Source: CAMDHY01 sp046156265
GTDB lineage: Bacteria; Pseudomonadota; Alphaproteobacteria; Rhizobiales; Segnochrobactraceae
Reading direction: 5' to 3'
DNA length: 64,000 bases
Assembly (NCBI RefSeq): GCF_046156265.1
Contig: NZ_JAWDIR010000002.1
Coordinates: 124,001 to 188,000, forward strand
The position numbers were made by a program, and so were the translations under genes. The notes under the pieces were generated by a model. That model was not told where the DNA came from. It saw only the letters and a program-made list of their open reading frames with translations, and did not search any database. Shown here piece after piece: positions 16,314-25,235 of this stretch. Each line of letters begins with the position of its first letter. Within the stretch, counting starts at the first letter, position 1.

Positions 16314-17087
16314 ATGGCTCAAGATACAATTGCAACGAGTTACCGAAAAGCTATAGCCGGTAACTCAAAGCAGTCTTCACCATTCAAAAGGGTGAGGATG
16401 AACCAGTTTCCCGACATCCCCTTGTTCGGTTGCAACGCCTTTGAACTCTATAAGAAATTTGGCGGAGGGGGCGGTCTAGACTACACTTCGGAGAGTGGCA
16501 CATCGATTGCGATAAGGGGGCCAATTTTTGATGAGTCGCTAAAGAGAACAAGATTATTTTTGACGGGGCGAGGCAACTCAATCGTCATCGAAGGAATCAG
16601 AAGTACCAAGCGGCTTGATATTGCCTGCGCCAATGGTTCTAATGTGGTCGTAAAGTCGCCTGAAACGATCCGCGGCCTGACCATATTTTGCTCGCACGGC
16701 AGTTTCGCCAGGATAGGTGCAGGATGCATGATTGCCCGCGACGTTCTGATTTACTCGTCACGAGCTCATGGATTGTACAGCGTCGCCGACGGCGTCAAGC
16801 GCAGCAAGGATGGCGTCGACATCGGAGAAAGAGTCTGGCTCGGGCAGGGGGCAAGGATTTTGGCGGGCGCGAGAGTAGGCAACGGCTCCGTGATTGGCTC
16901 ATATAGCGTGTTGGCCGGCAAGATCTTCAACAATTGCGCGGCGGCTGGAAACCCATGCCGAGTGACGACTAGAGACGTTTTTTGGACGGGCAGGACAATT
17001 GCCACCAAAGAAAGCTACTTCGAGACGCTAAAGAGGGAACGGAAGCCCGTTCCTGCGTTCATCAAATATACAGAGCAGGAGGGTTAA
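16314..17087 (+). CDS. Left-handed beta-helix (hexapeptide) acyltransferase
   Basis: A 257-residue protein. The N-terminal 60 residues are of unknown fold. From about 60 it has irregular hexapeptide repeats, clearest in DIGERVWLGQGARILAGARV followed by GNGSVIGSYSVLAGKI and GNPCRV, the typical CoA-binding coil end of LacA/maltose-type O-acetyltransferases. The presumed catalytic His is in SSRAHGLYSVAD. It probably acetylates a sugar of a surface polysaccharide. Codons and base composition are poorer in G+C than the genome average, like the 3' half of the next gene, so both were probably acquired together. It is transcribed toward the pyruvyltransferase gene (convergent). Confidence 0.8.
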   Translation: MAQDTIATSYRKAIAGNSKQSSPFKRVRMNQFPDIPLFGCNAFELYKKFGGGGGLDYTSESGTSIAIRGPIFDESLKRTRLFLTGRGNSIVIEGIRSTKRLDIACANGSNVVVKSPETIRGLTIFCSHGSFARIGAGCMIARDVLIYSSRAHGLYSVADGVKRSKDGVDIGERVWLGQGARILAGARVGNGSVIGSYSVLAGKIFNNCAAAGNPCRVTTRDVFWTGRTIATKESYFETLKRERKPVPAFIKYTEQEG

Positions 17088-17200
17088 CCGCCTCGGAGGA
17101 GCCGGCGAAGGCGTGATGCCAACCATCATGTTACAGGCGATCGCAAGCATCCGGCAAAGACAGCGGCGAAGCCCTACCGAAAGCCATCCGCCCACCGGTG

Positions 17201-20200
17201 TCAGTGGGCCGCAGAGGCAACGTGGTGAGTCAGCACCTCGTCGACTGGGTACCGCACCGAAACCGGCGTCAAAACCGTTGGCACGAAGTGACCGACGGCA
17301 ACAAATGAAATGAAGACCTCAGTTTCGGGGATCTTCACAACTTTACGAATTGCGTTCTCTCGCTCCGCATTCATCGCCGTATTCAGACAGCACGAACCGA
17401 GTCCCACCTGCTCCAGCCCGAGCAAAAGTGACATCATGAAGAGTCCACCATCAATGAAAGCTTGATTGCGCTCGTTTGGTGATAGCATAGCAGTCAAATC
17501 ACTTGTCACCAATAACAGGTTCGGCGGCATTTTATAACCGCGGAAGCCGCGCTGCAAATCGACAGCTGCCCGAATTGTAGCGGGATCCGTAAACCGGTGG
17601 ACGCGTGGTGCCTGTCTGTTGCAAACCGATGGCGCCAGCTGGGCGATCTGGACGGCAAATCTGATATGCTCGTCCTTTACTGGCTCGGATGTAAACTCAC
17701 GAACGCTGCGTCTGCCATAAACAACGTCCAGAAAACTACGCTCCCGGCCGGCGTACACCCTCGCCTCGCGCACAACGGATGCGGCCAGAACGCCGCCATG
17801 GCTGACGCCAGCCTTAGCGATCAGGCCTTTCGCCGGGGCACTGAAAAACTCCTTCACATCTGACACGTCAATCCCGAGACCGTCGTGCCGTGTGAAATAG
17901 AAATGCATCACTGACGCCGCCGCCCGAAAGAACTGATCATCCGACGGGCGCCCGGCTGCAAGCCACGCCTCCATTTCATTCGCAAGTTTCTGGATGGCAG
18001 CCTTACCGAATCCCGCGCGGAAGTCTGCATGGCTCAGCCCCTTCTCAACCGCATGAGCGAGCCACATAAGGCGGGCCCGGGCACCACTGCTGCTCCCGAC
18101 GCCCTCCTCGTAAGCGTTCACAAATCGCTCGTTGTCCTGCAGTGCCAGTCTTTCCGAATTTCTGGCGAAGTTCGATGTAGGTTTGCGCTCAGATTCGTCC
18201 GTTACCGCTGCACTCTTGCTTGTCTCTTGCAGCTTCTGAACTGTGATACTGAAGATTTCTGCACCAGCTTGCTCGCCAGAAAAATTAAGTGCGCTGAGCA
18301 TGATCTGCGAGTAGTCATCCTCGGGCAGGATGAACTCGATCAGATCAGTTCGACCTAGATTTGTTGGCTCATCCCCAACAGAAACAGACCCAATCTGATG
18401 GAATTTACCAGTCTCCCTGCTTCTAACATACAGATTTATAGAACGCCTCTTCGTGCGTACCGCCCATCTGATTGTGAGCCTATACGAACTCTGCTTTTCT
18501 AGCGCACGGGGTAGTTCGCACCAGACGAAATTTCCGCGAACGGCTCCCCCCTGGGCGACTTTCAGTTCAACTGAATTCTCTAGGTTCCTAACAAGCCAGG
18601 CATCGGAGTTCGACGCGAACGTGGGCTGGGAGACTGGAGGGGCATCAACCTTTGCTCGGGCCTGAGCGACAACCGGTTCGCCGGCCGCTGCGCCTGAAAG
18701 GGCTGAGGTGAGGAATTCCTGCGACTCCCCGCGCAGTCTCTCGAGGCGCCGATTGACCGCCGCCCAATCGATCGGCTGCAGCATCCGATCGACATCGATA
18801 TCGCCGCGCTGGACGACCAGTCGATCCTCCAACCCCAGCATCCTCATCAAGGAGACGAAGCGGGCCATTCCCCGTTTCGGGTTGCCGTAGGCGATGAAGG
18901 GCTTGTTGAAGAGAATCGAGAACACCGCCCCGTGGAAGCTGTCCGTCACGACAAAGGCGGCCTGCTGGATCGCCGCAAGCCATCCTTCGACCGACGCGTC
19001 CCCCTCGTCGCCTTCAGGCGGGATCGCAGGGCCGAACGGGAGACCCGTCGTCGAATAGGGGCTGATGGAAAGCCTCCTGGACAGTTCCTCGACGACCCGT
19101 GTCTTGTCCTCGTTGCGATCCAGGATGTAGGCCAGAAGCTGTCCCGACTGCTGCTGCCGCTGCGCGGGCGAGAAGAGACGCGCATAGTGCTCCGGCGTCA
19201 GCAGCAGCGTCGGGTCGAGGACATGGCGGGCTTCGACCCCGAGATGGTCGCGGCACAGGCCTACGCCACTGTCCTCCCGCACGGATACGGCGCTGAAGCG
19301 CTTGATCAGAGACGCCACCTCTGCCGTCTGATCAGTGTCATACTCCCAGTCATCGGTTCCGAATGACGCCGCGTAGCTTATCCGCTTGACCCTCTTGTTT
19401 TCTTCCGGAAGGAACTTCATGAAGAAATCGAACAGGATCGACTTCGCATATTTCGGCCGCCAGACCTGATCACTGCCGACGACGATGGCATCGAATTCAT
19501 ACTGGTCGACATTATTCCCGAGATGGGCCGTCGAATAGAATTCCCGCGAGATCGGAGCGATATGCTTTTCGATGAAGGCGCGATTGGGAGCGTGACTCAA
19601 TGCGATGGTGTCGGACAACAGCGGCGCTTCGGTGTCTGTCTTGGTGAGGGCATCATCGACCCGCACACCCTTGGGGGCGCGCCGCCGGTTGATGAGGACC
19701 GGCTGGTGCCCCATCCGCCTCAGCACCTCGATGAGGGCGTATCCCTGCAGATTGCCGCCGATGTTCGCATTGAAGGGCAGGGTCAGGACGCCGACCTTCA
19801 TCGGCTCGGGGCGTGCGGGGCGCTTGGGGGTTGGCGCCGACGCGAGTCCTGTGGCGTCCTCGGCGCCCAATGACGGGCCGCCGAGCGGTACTCCGGTGTC
19901 GATCGTCTTCAGGACATCATTCACGGAGGTTCGCATGCGCTCCAGCGCCTGCCGCAAGGGCACCTCCGCCGCGAGTGTCCGCTTCCTGTCACCGCCGCCC
20001 ATGATCCGGAAGGCGGAATCCTGGTTCTTCTGAAGGATATCTATCGAGACCGCCCCGTCCTTGGACGGAGTAATGTCAAAGGAAAATCTGATCTTCTTGT
20101 ACAAAAAGTCCGCAACCACACACCGGTCTTTGTATACCCACACCTTCAGAAGGTGCCTATCGAGCTTGCAAGATTCAATAAAAAGCACCGTCAGGTCAGA

Positions 20201-20215
20201 TATATTCTGCAGCAT
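17201..20215 (-). CDS. Polysaccharide pyruvyl transferase - nitroreductase fusion protein (1004 aa)
   Basis: A multidomain protein. Residues 1-135 are of unknown fold. A polysaccharide pyruvyltransferase domain spans about 139-490 (MKVGVLTLPFNANIGGNLQG, YEFDAIVVGSDQVWRPKYA, SVREDSGV, VVTDSFHGAVFSILFNKPFI). A beta-sandwich-like segment (about 525-650, SYRLTIRWAVRTKRRSINLY) resembles a carbohydrate-binding module. A helical linker follows, and an FMN nitroreductase domain lies at about 820-1000 (VYGRRSVREFTSEPVKDEHI, GLGSCCLNTAMNAERENAIR). Pyruvyltransferases add ketal pyruvate to glycans or act in related sugar chemistry. Nitroreductases use FMN and NAD(P)H. Fusion of the two is unusual and suggests a redox step on the same substrate. 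The 5' half is G+C-richer than the 3' half, hinting at a composite origin. It sits next to glycosyltransferase genes. Confidence 0.85.
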   Translation of the reverse strand: MLQNISDLTVLFIESCKLDRHLLKVWVYKDRCVVADFLYKKIRFSFDITPSKDGAVSIDILQKNQDSAFRIMGGGDRKRTLAAEVPLRQALERMRTSVNDVLKTIDTGVPLGGPSLGAEDATGLASAPTPKRPARPEPMKVGVLTLPFNANIGGNLQGYALIEVLRRMGHQPVLINRRRAPKGVRVDDALTKTDTEAPLLSDTIALSHAPNRAFIEKHIAPISREFYSTAHLGNNVDQYEFDAIVVGSDQVWRPKYAKSILFDFFMKFLPEENKRVKRISYAASFGTDDWEYDTDQTAEVASLIKRFSAVSVREDSGVGLCRDHLGVEARHVLDPTLLLTPEHYARLFSPAQRQQQSGQLLAYILDRNEDKTRVVEELSRRLSISPYSTTGLPFGPAIPPEGDEGDASVEGWLAAIQQAAFVVTDSFHGAVFSILFNKPFIAYGNPKRGMARFVSLMRMLGLEDRLVVQRGDIDVDRMLQPIDWAAVNRRLERLRGESQEFLTSALSGAAAGEPVVAQARAKVDAPPVSQPTFASNSDAWLVRNLENSVELKVAQGGAVRGNFVWCELPRALEKQSSYRLTIRWAVRTKRRSINLYVRSRETGKFHQIGSVSVGDEPTNLGRTDLIEFILPEDDYSQIMLSALNFSGEQAGAEIFSITVQKLQETSKSAAVTDESERKPTSNFARNSERLALQDNERFVNAYEEGVGSSSGARARLMWLAHAVEKGLSHADFRAGFGKAAIQKLANEMEAWLAAGRPSDDQFFRAAASVMHFYFTRHDGLGIDVSDVKEFFSAPAKGLIAKAGVSHGGVLAASVVREARVYAGRERSFLDVVYGRRSVREFTSEPVKDEHIRFAVQIAQLAPSVCNRQAPRVHRFTDPATIRAAVDLQRGFRGYKMPPNLLLVTSDLTAMLSPNERNQAFIDGGLFMMSLLLGLEQVGLGSCCLNTAMNAERENAIRKVVKIPETEVFISFVAVGHFVPTVLTPVSVRYPVDEVLTHHVASAAH

Positions 20216-20391
20216 ATGATACTACCGTACATTTAGCGCGACGAAACCATGGCGGGGTGCTCCGCGCTTCACAATTCGCGCGGCGTCCGCTCTGCGCAGT
20301 GCCAATCGAAACGACGTTGATCCAAGTTATCACTCGGCCATGCCTCTGAGAAGCACGCCCTCCCCAGGCAGGGGGCGGCACCCCGCCGCCA

Positions 20392-21204
20392 TCACGATCC
20401 GGCCACCGGCGCGGCTGGCAGTGAAAATTCCTGGCTGAGTTCCGGTGTGACTGGCAGCTTCCGCTTGGCAATCCGCAACGGCACCTCCTCCTGGCGCATG
20501 GCCTTGATCGAGTAGTGCAGGTTGTTGCTGTGGTTCAGGACGTAGACCGCCGCCGGAAAGGGAATCACAGCCAGGGGCCGACCGAGATCGCTCATGACGT
20601 GCTTCCACTGGGAATGCTGTTTGAGTTGCATCGCCAGGTGGCGGGCGCCTTCCTCCGTCTCCGCGCTTCGCGCAGGTGGCAAGTCGTCCACGCCGTACTT
20701 GATGACGGAGCAGCTGCCGCAGACCGAATCGAAGGTCTTGGACCAGGCCCCCGGGATAGGCGCGATGCACCCGTTTCCCCAGTCGTAGGCATAGCCCCTC
20801 TCGATGATGTAGCCATTCGGGTTGCGATCCGTCAGAACGTATTCAACCAACTGGTTGCTGACGAGATCATCAGCATCGAGCATCATCACGTAGCCACCGC
20901 CGGCCTCTCGCACGGCTCGCAGCAGGATGATGCGCTTTCGGCGCTTGTCCCGCAGCTTCTCGTTGTTTGCATTCTGCACGGTCCAGTCCGCTTGAAGCCA
21001 GTTCACCTTGACCTTGATGTCTGGCTCGATATCCGGACGATCCTGGCCGGCCAGAAAGACCGTGAAATTCTGGTTCTTCTGATTCTGGATGGATCTCAGA
21101 GTCTGATTAAGAACGGCGCAGACCCGCTCCCAATTGTTAGCGTTCGCCTTCGGCTGCAGGGGGATACAGAAGAAAAACGAGGCGTGACCTGCTTCGGCTG
21201 ACAT
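20392..21204 (-). CDS. Glycosyltransferase, GT-A fold
   Basis: A 270-residue cytoplasmic or peripheral enzyme. It has a Rossmann-like start (FFFCIPLQPKANANNWERVC), LNQTLRSIQNQKNQNFTVFL, and the metal-binding DxD motif in GGGYVMMLDADDLVSNQLVEYV. The later part has CGSCSVIKYGVDDLPP, possibly a substrate-side Cys pair. It transfers a sugar from a nucleotide donor; the acceptor is unknown. The ATG at 21204 has AGAGG 8 bases upstream. It precedes the pyruvyltransferase fusion on the same strand with a gap of about 176 bases, so the two probably share a pathway. Confidence 0.82.
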   Translation of the reverse strand: MSAEAGHASFFFCIPLQPKANANNWERVCAVLNQTLRSIQNQKNQNFTVFLAGQDRPDIEPDIKVKVNWLQADWTVQNANNEKLRDKRRKRIILLRAVREAGGGYVMMLDADDLVSNQLVEYVLTDRNPNGYIIERGYAYDWGNGCIAPIPGAWSKTFDSVCGSCSVIKYGVDDLPPARSAETEEGARHLAMQLKQHSQWKHVMSDLGRPLAVIPFPAAVYVLNHSNNLHYSIKAMRQEEVPLRIAKRKLPVTPELSQEFSLPAAPVAGS

Positions 21205-21390
21205 TGTATCGACCTCTAGTGCCCTTTGGCTGATTTGTTCAACCGAGATTTAGGACAGGCATGCCACTATCCGGCTACAGGCGCTGTTGAAGAAGCCGTG
21301 ATCGGTGCCGCCTACCACGCCTTCTTTCCCTATGGGATAATCTGGGTTCCGCCGCGTGCAGGCCAGAGCGATAGCTCCCATGCCATGCTT

Positions 21391-23601
21391 TCACGACCGG
21401 ATCACGTCGGGCACCTTGAACGGCCGCCTCCCCCCGTCCTTGAGGGCGATCGGCAGGCCCTTCTCGAGACGCTCGAGGTGCCAGGCGAGCCAGGCTTCGG
21501 TGTAGGCGAGGCGGACGGGGGAGTAGCGGTACTCGTCGAAGGCGGTGGCGCCGGACTGGGTCAGCGAGGTCTCCGAATGGAGGCCGACGCCGAGGCAGGT
21601 GGTGAGCGTCGGCGCCGAATCGCGGCCGTAGTGGTTGCGGATGCGCGACAGGATCTCCGAATCCGCCCCCGTCCGCACCGTGTCGAACGGGCCGATCGCC
21701 TCGAACACCTCCCGGCGGATGAAGGTCGAGGCGGGGTTCAGGTGGAGATAGGGCCCGCCGCGCCGCACGATCGAGCGGCCCGCGAGGTCCATGCGGATCC
21801 ACTGCGAGGCCGTGCAGGCGACGCCGCCCTGCATCGCCGCGACGTGGGTGGCGATGCGGTCGGGGTGCATCCAGTCGTCGGAATCGTGGAAGGTGACGAA
21901 GGCGCCGCTCGCCGCCGCGATCGCCTGGTTCTTCGAGGCGTAGGTGCCCATGTTGCGGGTGTTGAAGATCGGCTTCACTCGCTCGTCGCGCGCCGCCAGC
22001 GCCTCGATCAGCGCGCGCGAGCCGTCGGTCGAGACGTCGTCGACGATGAAGAGCTCGAGGTTGCCGGCGCTCTGGGCGAGCACGCTCGTGGCGGAAGCCT
22101 CCAGCGTCTCGGCGCCGTTGAAGCAGGTGGTCACCACGGTGACGAGCGGACCGTCGCGGCTCTGCTCCGTCGTGGCGGTGAGGGCGAAGGGGTGGCCGAT
22201 CGCGGCCGCGCCGTCGCCGCCGTCGAGGCGCAGGCCGGAGAGCTGCCCGAAGCGCTGCAGCGCCCCCCACCACAGCGCCGGCCGGCCGCGCACCGCCGCG
22301 ACATTGGCGAGGCCGAGGAAGCCGTCGGCATAGGTCGGCTCGTCGCGCAGCACGCGCAGGAAGGCTGCCTCCGCCTCGTCGAGACAGCCGCGCGAGAGCA
22401 GCACGTCGCCGATGAAGACGAGGTCGTTCTGCGCCACCTGGATGCCGTTCGACAGGATCGCCTTGCCGATCGAGACGGCCGCCTCCGGCTCGGTGCCGAA
22501 GATCGAGGTGAAGTAGTTGACGATGGCGTCCGCCCCGTCGGGGTGGAGCAGGAAGGTCTCGCGATAGAGGCGGGCGGCCTCCTCGACGCGACCGGAGCGC
22601 AGCGCAGCGCGGGCGATGAGGTTCGTCAGCCGGCGCTGCTCGCCCTCCGGCAGCTGCGCGTGGAGCGGCCCGTCGCGCAGCGTGCGGGCGACGCGGTAGG
22701 CGGTCTCGGCGGCGTTGTTGTTGGTGTAGACGCGCACCGCCGTCATCGCGAGGTCGGGGGAAAGGCGCGGATCGACCGGCAGCGTCCCCGCCTCCGTGAG
22801 GCGGTGCAGCAGGCAGAGCATCAGGCCGCGGCCGGAGGCGACGAAGCCGGTCATCGCCGCCCGCGTGATGCCGGGCTCGGCGGGGTCGGCGAGCGCCGCG
22901 ACGAAGTCGGCGACGGTGGTCACCACCGTCTGACCGCGCGCCTTGTAGGGGAAGCGGTCCGACAGCTGCGCGGCGATGCCCTTCGGCAGGTCCTTCGCCG
23001 CCGGCAATTCGGCGGTACGGCCGCGCAGGCGGCCGGCCTCGGCGGCCGCCGCCGTCGCCCGGCGGGCGCCGTTGACGCCGCCGCGGATGACGCGGACCAT
23101 CGGTTCGGCCGGCCGGCCCGCGACGGCTGCACCGCCCTTGCGCGCCACCGCCTGCGGCTGCCAGGCGGCGGGCGGGCGCTCGCTCGCCTTGACCACCGAG
23201 CGCTGCAGCGCCTCGGCCTGCTGGGCCACCGCCATCGGCATGTCGCTCGCGAGCGAGATCATCCGGTTGACCGGCGACAGCCGTCCGGTCTTGCCGGCGC
23301 GCTCGCGCAGGAGCGCGCGGAAACCCTTGTCGGAGAAGAGACGGGAGATGCTCTCGTAGAGCGTCGGCGCCTCGGCCACGGCGCGGCGGCCGCCACCGGT
23401 GAGGCCCGGCATCAGTGCGAGGCGCGCCGCGAGTTCGGGCGGCAGGTCGGCGTCGGTGACGCGGCGGCCCGCGGTCGGCGAGGCGCCGGCGACCTTCATC
23501 AGGGCGGTGGCCACGAAAGCCTCCGCCTCCTCGGGCTCTGCGGCACCGCCGAGGGCGGGCGCGACCTCACCCAGAAGCACGTCGATCAGTTGCGCCAGCA
23601 T
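21391..23601 (-). CDS. Large glycosyltransferase family 2 protein with TPR-like helical region
   Basis: A 736-residue protein. Residues 1-260 are mostly helical and Ala/Arg-rich without a known domain. Residues 290-460 form helical repeats (AARAALRSGRVEEAARLYRE, DEAEAAFLRVLRDEPTYADG) typical of TPR units. From about 490 a GT2 domain follows: LVTVVTTCFNGAETLEASATS, LELFIVDDVSTDGS, NMGTYASKNQAI, FHDSDDWMHPDR (DxD equivalent) and NPASTFIRREVFEAIGPFD. It probably adds sugars to a surface glycan or protein, with the TPR part holding a partner or acceptor. It is G+C-rich like the core genome, unlike the adjoining 16-18 kb stretch. Confidence 0.88.
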   Translation of the reverse strand: MLAQLIDVLLGEVAPALGGAAEPEEAEAFVATALMKVAGASPTAGRRVTDADLPPELAARLALMPGLTGGGRRAVAEAPTLYESISRLFSDKGFRALLRERAGKTGRLSPVNRMISLASDMPMAVAQQAEALQRSVVKASERPPAAWQPQAVARKGGAAVAGRPAEPMVRVIRGGVNGARRATAAAAEAGRLRGRTAELPAAKDLPKGIAAQLSDRFPYKARGQTVVTTVADFVAALADPAEPGITRAAMTGFVASGRGLMLCLLHRLTEAGTLPVDPRLSPDLAMTAVRVYTNNNAAETAYRVARTLRDGPLHAQLPEGEQRRLTNLIARAALRSGRVEEAARLYRETFLLHPDGADAIVNYFTSIFGTEPEAAVSIGKAILSNGIQVAQNDLVFIGDVLLSRGCLDEAEAAFLRVLRDEPTYADGFLGLANVAAVRGRPALWWGALQRFGQLSGLRLDGGDGAAAIGHPFALTATTEQSRDGPLVTVVTTCFNGAETLEASATSVLAQSAGNLELFIVDDVSTDGSRALIEALAARDERVKPIFNTRNMGTYASKNQAIAAASGAFVTFHDSDDWMHPDRIATHVAAMQGGVACTASQWIRMDLAGRSIVRRGGPYLHLNPASTFIRREVFEAIGPFDTVRTGADSEILSRIRNHYGRDSAPTLTTCLGVGLHSETSLTQSGATAFDEYRYSPVRLAYTEAWLAWHLERLEKGLPIALKDGGRRPFKVPDVIRS

Positions 23602-23686
23602 CCCCGCGTCGCCCTCGCCCGCTCACTCACCCCCGAAGCGGGGCCAGCATAGCGTCGCGCGGCGGCGCCCGCCACGGCGCGTTGGC

Positions 23687-23719
23687 GGGCCGGCGGGCGC
23701 CACGTGGCGCCGCCGGCCC
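23687..23719 (-). terminator. Long G+C hairpin between the RTX gene and the glycosyltransferase gene
   Basis: GGGCCGGCGG (23687-23696) pairs with CCGCCGGCCC (23710-23719), and the centre (CGCCACGTGGCG) is itself palindromic. One unpaired G is left. It lies just after the stop of the RTX gene. There is no T-run, so it may be a Rho-assisted or mRNA-stabilising hairpin. Confidence 0.45.
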
Positions 23720-23732
23720 ACGCTTGCGTGGA

Positions 23733-24734
23733 TCAGAAGTCGAACCAGTCCTTCTTGACGTCGTTCTTGTCGAAGCCCTCGATGAGGATCTTCACCTTGC
23801 TGCCCTTGACCTGGACGAGCACGCCGTCGCCGTCGTTCTGCAGCTTGAGGTCGCCGAACTTGGTGTTGAAGTCCTTGAGGTCGATGGTGTCCTGCTTGGG
23901 GTCGAAGTCGCCGATCGTCTGCTTCGTGCCCTTGCCGGTATCGTCGATGTCGAAGACGTCCTTGCCCTTGCCGCCGACGAGCTCGTTCTTGCCGCTGCCG
24001 CCGTTCAGCGTGTCGTTGCCGCTGCCGCCGAACAGGGTGTCGTTGCCGCTGTCGCCGAACAGCTTGTCGTTGCCGCCGAGGCCGAACAGCGCGTCGTGGC
24101 CGCCGTCGCCGTGCAGCCGGTCGGCACCGCCGCCACCTTCGAGATCGTCGTTGCCGGCACCGCCGTGAATGGTGTCCTTGCCGGAGCCGCCGGTGATGGT
24201 GTCGTTGCCGTCGCCGCCGCTCAGGCTGTCGTTACCGGCATCGCCCGAGATCGAATCGTGGCCCTTGCCGCCGTTGATGGTGTCGTCGCCGTTCTCGCCG
24301 CGCAGCAGGTCGGCACCGTCACCGCCCTTGATCGAATCGCTGCCGTTGCCGCCGAAGATCGAGTCGCTGCCCTTGCCGCCCTCGAGCGTGTCGCGTCCAT
24401 CGAGACCGAACAGCAGGTCGTTGCCGTTGCCGCCGTCGACCGTGTTGTTGCCGATGTTGCCGAGCACGAGGTTGTCGAGATCGTTGCCGGTGATGTTGGC
24501 GTTGCCGGTCTCGCCGAGCGTCAGGCCTTCGAGATTGTTACCCATCTCGTAGGACTTGCCGAAGTTGACCGTGAAGATGCCGTAGTTGTACTCGGAGCCC
24601 GGGAAATTCGGGGCGTCCCGCGGATCGAACTCGACGACATTGATGTCTTTGTTCTTCTCCGGAAGGAAGTCGGCAATGATCTGCTTCTGCTCGCGCGTGA
24701 ACTCTACGTTCTCGCTGCCGGGGACTGTGGCCAT
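23733..24734 (-). CDS. RTX (hemolysin-type calcium-binding repeat) protein, 333 aa
   Basis: After a non-repeat N-terminus of about 95 residues (MATVPGSENVEFTREQKQII...), roughly 15 nonapeptide repeats of the GGxGxDxLx type follow (GGNGNDLLFG, GGDGADLLRG, GGSGNDTLNG). They wind into a Ca2+-loaded beta-roll outside the cell. The end has a non-repeat segment with a terminal DWFDF, typical of uncleaved C-terminal type I secretion signals. No signal peptide is present. The ATG at 24734 has GAGGGAG upstream. The small size and absence of a catalytic domain suggest a surface or matrix protein. The C39-bearing ABC exporter at 8.6 kb is of the wrong type for RTX export, so its transporter is probably elsewhere. 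Confidence 0.88.
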   Translation of the reverse strand: MATVPGSENVEFTREQKQIIADFLPEKNKDINVVEFDPRDAPNFPGSEYNYGIFTVNFGKSYEMGNNLEGLTLGETGNANITGNDLDNLVLGNIGNNTVDGGNGNDLLFGLDGRDTLEGGKGSDSIFGGNGSDSIKGGDGADLLRGENGDDTINGGKGHDSISGDAGNDSLSGGDGNDTITGGSGKDTIHGGAGNDDLEGGGGADRLHGDGGHDALFGLGGNDKLFGDSGNDTLFGGSGNDTLNGGSGKNELVGGKGKDVFDIDDTGKGTKQTIGDFDPKQDTIDLKDFNTKFGDLKLQNDGDGVLVQVKGSKVKILIEGFDKNDVKKDWFDF

Positions 24735-25235
24735 CGACGGGGCTCCCTCTACAAACGCACCCCACGCACCGCCGGCTTGAAAACGCCGACCGACACACTG
24801 GGAACAAAGTTGGCCCCCGCCGAGGGCAAGACACCACAACCTCCCGCGATGCACAAGCTGCAATGATCGTCGCCATGCGTCCAGGCACGTGGCGGGGCGA
24901 GTACGTCGGCGGGGCAGGCGTGGTGAGTTCGCTGCCGTCGGTCGACTCTTCCACGTTATAATACAGCCGCTTAATCAAATTTTGCGGCGCACAATCAGGC
25001 GTTCTGCGGTGTCGGCGCCGCCCGCGGGGCTAGTAGCCTGTTTTTTCTTATTGTGCGATGCAGCGGAATGAATCGTCCGAAACGCGTGTGCGCGCTCGGA
25101 AGCGCCGGGGTTTCCCGGCAGTAAGCCCAGGCCCGGCCTGCATTGCGGTGGGCTCCGGAATGCCTACATCAGGCCCGCGCCGTCCCCCTCCGGAGCGCGC
25201 GTCGCCGTCCCTCCCGCAGAGGCAGTAACAATTTC
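24735..25235. other. About 500-base divergent intergenic region with an A+T-rich patch
   Basis: No credible gene. A distinctly A+T-rich patch at about 24950-24985 (ACGTTATAATACAG, then CTTAATCAAATTTTGCG) stands out and is a likely promoter or binding site for the RTX gene, leaving an untranslated leader of about 215 bases. I could not assign -35/-10 boxes with confidence. Confidence 0.35.

Noticed and set aside
21226..23652. 808-codon plus-strand frame opposite the TPR-glycosyltransferase
   Set aside because: Product is Arg/Gly/Val-rich with no domain; the minus strand has complete GT2 motifs.
23740..24500. Regularly repeated DNA that could be taken for a CRISPR or tandem repeat array
   Set aside because: It is coding: 27-bp units translate to RTX nonapeptides, with no conserved repeat plus unique spacer pattern.
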